Source of the DNA: Trichopria drosophilae | Lineage: Eukaryota; Arthropoda; Insecta; Hymenoptera; Diapriidae | Length of the DNA stretch: 64,000 nucleotides | Assembly (NCBI GenBank): GCA_030407085.1 | Contig: CM059587.1 | Span: 102,357,001-102,421,000, forward strand | Direction of reading: 5' to 3' | Shown here: in pieces, positions 61,945 through 64,000 of the stretch | Numbering within the stretch: position 1 is the stretch's first letter | How the letters are laid out: each line of letters opens with the position of its first letter | Program-made: the position numbers and the translations under genes | Notes under the pieces: generated by a model | Told to the model about the DNA's origin: nothing | Databases searched by the model: none | Seen by the model: the letters and a program-made list of their open reading frames with translations, nothing else

Positions 61945-62135
61945 GTACCAAGAGAGGGGTTTTATCCTGTTATAGTAGAACAAAGGTATCCTTGCTTAAT
62001 GTTCACGTAGATCGGCTTTGCGCATAAAAGTCGGGTTATAATATCTCAAGGGATATACATATAGACGGCAATCGTATGACGCGCTAGTGGATCCATAACA
62101 GGATACTCTCCCAAGCGTATCGTGTACCTTATGTG
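61945..62135. repeat. Imperfect foldback with ATCCTGTTAT arms
   Basis: GAGAGGGGTTTTATCCTGTT near 61961-61975 is mirrored by AACAGGATACTCTCCC near 62095-62112, with further weak complementarity inside (GTATCCTTG with CAAGGGATAT). Could form a structured RNA or mark a small element. Confidence 0.35.
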
Positions 62136-62499
62136 TACTGATATATTTGTTGACATAATTTTAACAAAACTTTCCAAATTATTCGTCATGCGTAATGGTA
62201 TCAGTATATTATTGAGACTAGTTATCCCATCAGTTACGAAATTTACTTCGAACCCATAATTTAGACTACTCTTCAGGATTTTTTTACTGTTTCAATAATG
62301 CTGCTAATAAAAATTGGTAATATTCAATCATATTCTAATTAAAATCTGTATATCTAACTTCAACTAACATTTATTTATGGTTTGTTTAATGTATCCTTAT
62401 TTTTTATTATTATGAATACTTAGAACAACGTCAATAACAGCAATTCCAATAAGCAACAAAAATTAGTTAAATATTCCAAAAGAATACTTCTTGAATGCT

Positions 62500-62657
62500 T
62501 TTATGAAAGAATAGCGGGTCAGTCTGTAAAACAGTAATATTTTGATGCTGTGACTCGCCCATTGGCATTATATGAATCTTTTTTGTTACTATATTTGTAT
62601 CCTTGTGTTTGGTATTGCCAATAAAGTCAATTATTATTATTATTATTATTATTATTA
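62500..62657 (+). mobile_element. 3' end of a non-LTR retrotransposon with (ATT)n tail
   Basis: The stretch ends in GGTATTGCCAATAAAGTCA followed by nine or so ATT units (62630-62657). A TTGCCAATAAA-like end with a simple trinucleotide tail is typical of arthropod CR1/L2/Jockey-type 3' termini. No coding part was recognised upstream, so this is a short 5'-truncated copy. The start is approximate. Confidence 0.5.
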
Positions 62658-62939
62658 ATTCTATACGTATTCTTAAAAATATAACGAATGCCCGCTATAG
62701 TTATTAATTAAAGAGTTACATAAGAATTCTTTTTTAAACATATTTGGTAAAAGGTTCTTCAAAACCAATAATAACATTTTTGTTAAAACTTCTTTTACGT
62801 AAATAGCATGGATACCCAATTAGCATCGAAATATCTACGAATTCCAAAAGAATTATTTTGGAACACTTTTTGTAAACAAAGTAGTTCACACTATTACTTC
62901 GACCCAGACTAAGTCTGGTTTACTATTATATTACATTAA

Positions 62940-64000
62940 ACGCCCCACAACAGCATCTAGGTGGAATTCGCTTCGCTCTAACAGCTGCAGTTCGCTGGAA
63001 AACTTCGGATTTTCCAAACGCAAAAGAGACTGCCAGCCCGAATCAGACGATCCGAGCGATCTACAACCAACTCGTCACCGAAAGCTACCGTCTTCGCAAA
63101 TTTTACAAGAGTCTCCGCATACCATAACTGCAATCATGTCGTCTCCAGCAACTATGCAATTGACTCTTGAAACGTTACAACAGTCGCTTTTAGCAGCGAT
63201 TCAGCAAGAATCGCATCGCGTCACTGATTCTATTGAGTCAGTGAAAAAGACTGTTGATCAGATTAATTTCGACCTTACGACACGCTTAGCTCTGCTGGAG
63301 CAAAAAATAGACCAACAGGAGAAAAAAATTGACTCCCAGGATTCAATTATTAAAACACTCGTGACTAAACTTGAAACCCAAGAAAGAATCCACAGGAGGA
63401 AAAATATTATTCTCTCCGGTTTTACTCCCGGGTCGGGGCCTTTGCGAGAGGAAATATACAATTTCCTCTCTTCCAAATTTGAGCTCACTTCATCGCTTAC
63501 TGCAGCGAGACAGATTCGGTTCAATCCACCGGCATATCTGGCTGAGCTCACACTCGAAGATGACAAGTCCCTGATTATGTCAACTAAGAGAACGGTGCTG
63601 AAGTCATCAAAGGTTTACATCAACCCCGATTATACCGATTGGGAGCGCTTCATGGCCTTTAAGGTAATAGAAGCTCGCCGCACAGCTCACGCTCGCGGCG
63701 CATCTTTCCAAAGCAGAGGTGACGCCATAGCCACCAATCATGTCTGGCTTAAATGGTCTGAACAGGACCAAGATTTTAAAACTCCATGCTCCGAACCACT
63801 GACGGGTAGAAAACTTGCTACACTCCGATCTTCAGTGACAAACAGAACCCAAGGCAAGTCTACACATAGGACCTCAGGAAAAGTACCAGTGACTATGGAA
63901 ACGGACGCCCTCGCCTCAGAAAACAACGAGGTTTTTTAACTCGTCTCCGTCCTCAAGCAAAGGTCTTCGTCTCATCGTCTTCGTCACCTGCAACAGCAGC
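62940..64000 (+). mobile_element. 5' end of a non-LTR retrotransposon, running off the window
   Basis: The base composition shifts abruptly near 62940, followed by about 195 bases of leader rich in CpG and then ORF1 at 63136. After the ORF1 stop, 60 bases remain to the window edge, presumably the spacer to ORF2. A 15-base perfect inverted repeat CCAGACTAAGTCTGG at 62906-62920 lies just before the composition shift and may or may not belong to the element. Confidence 0.55.
63136..63939 (+). CDS. ORF1 of a non-LTR retrotransposon, intact
   Basis: 267-residue frame in good initiation context (GCAATCATGTC), ending in TAA. Residues about 10-85 form a coiled coil with heptad-spaced Leu/Ile and many Gln/Glu/Lys. 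RRKNIILSGF at about 87-96 begins an RRM-like nucleic-acid-binding domain, with a second strand around AYLAELTLEDD and a conserved-looking KSSKVYINPDYT block. No CCHC knuckles are visible. This is the coiled coil plus RRM layout of the RNA-binding ORF1 protein of L1-like and several arthropod non-LTR elements, which coats the element RNA. Base composition is clearly richer in G+C than the surroundings. The same order of motifs is seen in the decayed ORF1 at 40.7-41.1 kb. ORF2 would start beyond the window edge. Confidence 0.7.
   Translation: MSSPATMQLTLETLQQSLLAAIQQESHRVTDSIESVKKTVDQINFDLTTRLALLEQKIDQQEKKIDSQDSIIKTLVTKLETQERIHRRKNIILSGFTPGSGPLREEIYNFLSSKFELTSSLTAARQIRFNPPAYLAELTLEDDKSLIMSTKRTVLKSSKVYINPDYTDWERFMAFKVIEARRTAHARGASFQSRGDAIATNHVWLKWSEQDQDFKTPCSEPLTGRKLATLRSSVTNRTQGKSTHRTSGKVPVTMETDALASENNEVF

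Noticed and set aside
1..64000. tRNA, rRNA, CRISPR array or bacterial operon
   Set aside because: No B-box-like tRNA sequence, no rRNA-like conserved block, no regularly spaced identical repeats with unique spacers, and no operonic coding were seen by eye.

Overview
The window looks like gene-poor, strongly AT-rich nuclear DNA of an arthropod, most likely an insect. The grounds are long stretches without open frames, a single clear host gene, and a dense layering of old transposable elements of eukaryotic types: Penelope-like, APE-type non-LTR, and TTAA- and TA-flanked inverted-repeat DNA elements. I see no bacterial gene organisation, no rRNA, no tRNA and no CRISPR array. No species can be named from the sequence alone.

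The one confident host gene is an intact 392-residue reading frame on the minus strand (49327-50505) that resembles FBXO22: an N-terminal F-box followed by a FIST-type region. It has an AATAAA signal just downstream and a likely 5'UTR splice acceptor just upstream. Two short hydrophilic minus-strand frames near 7.7 kb and 8.8 kb and a splice-bounded stretch at 46.6 kb are weak exon candidates only.

Layout. 1-10 kb: mostly featureless AT-rich DNA, with an ACTAAT-rich repeat (2.5-3.2 kb), a 112-bp near-perfect palindrome (4.6 kb) and a small TTAA-flanked inverted-repeat element (5.6-5.9 kb). 10-12 kb: a decayed Penelope-like reverse transcriptase fragment abutting a 1,028-bp foldback element. 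17.7-19.1 kb: a second foldback joined to a TTAA-ended element. 20-35 kb: mainly unassigned AT-rich DNA with dispersed repeat modules and short arrays. 35 kb: an unusual cluster of short palindromes around a GC-rich hairpin. 38.4-41.2 kb: a two-copy tandem repeat next to a broken APE-type retrotransposon (ORF1 plus endonuclease), which is split by a 1,081-bp TA-flanked element that itself carries a roughly 135-bp inverted-repeat insertion. 41.6-49.1 kb: four more inverted-repeat elements, one containing a decayed transposase frame of Kolobok type, and a degenerate minisatellite. 54.25-55.77 kb: a 5'-truncated non-LTR copy with poly(A) tail and 15-bp target duplication, itself holding an inverted-repeat insertion. 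59.2-60.2 kb: a compact Penelope-like copy with a GIY-YIG endonuclease frame between inverted terminal segments, a 15-bp target duplication and a hammerhead-like core. 60.8-61.1 kb: a C-run array and a 16-bp tandem array. 62.5 kb to the end: a non-LTR 3' tail, then the intact ORF1 of another non-LTR element that runs off the window.

Most of the readable biology is therefore mobile DNA inserted into mobile DNA. The most informative signals are the compact Penelope-like copy, the palindrome and hairpin cluster at 35.0-35.3 kb (with a relative at 51.0 kb), and a roughly 50-bp core sequence shared by elements whose termini differ.
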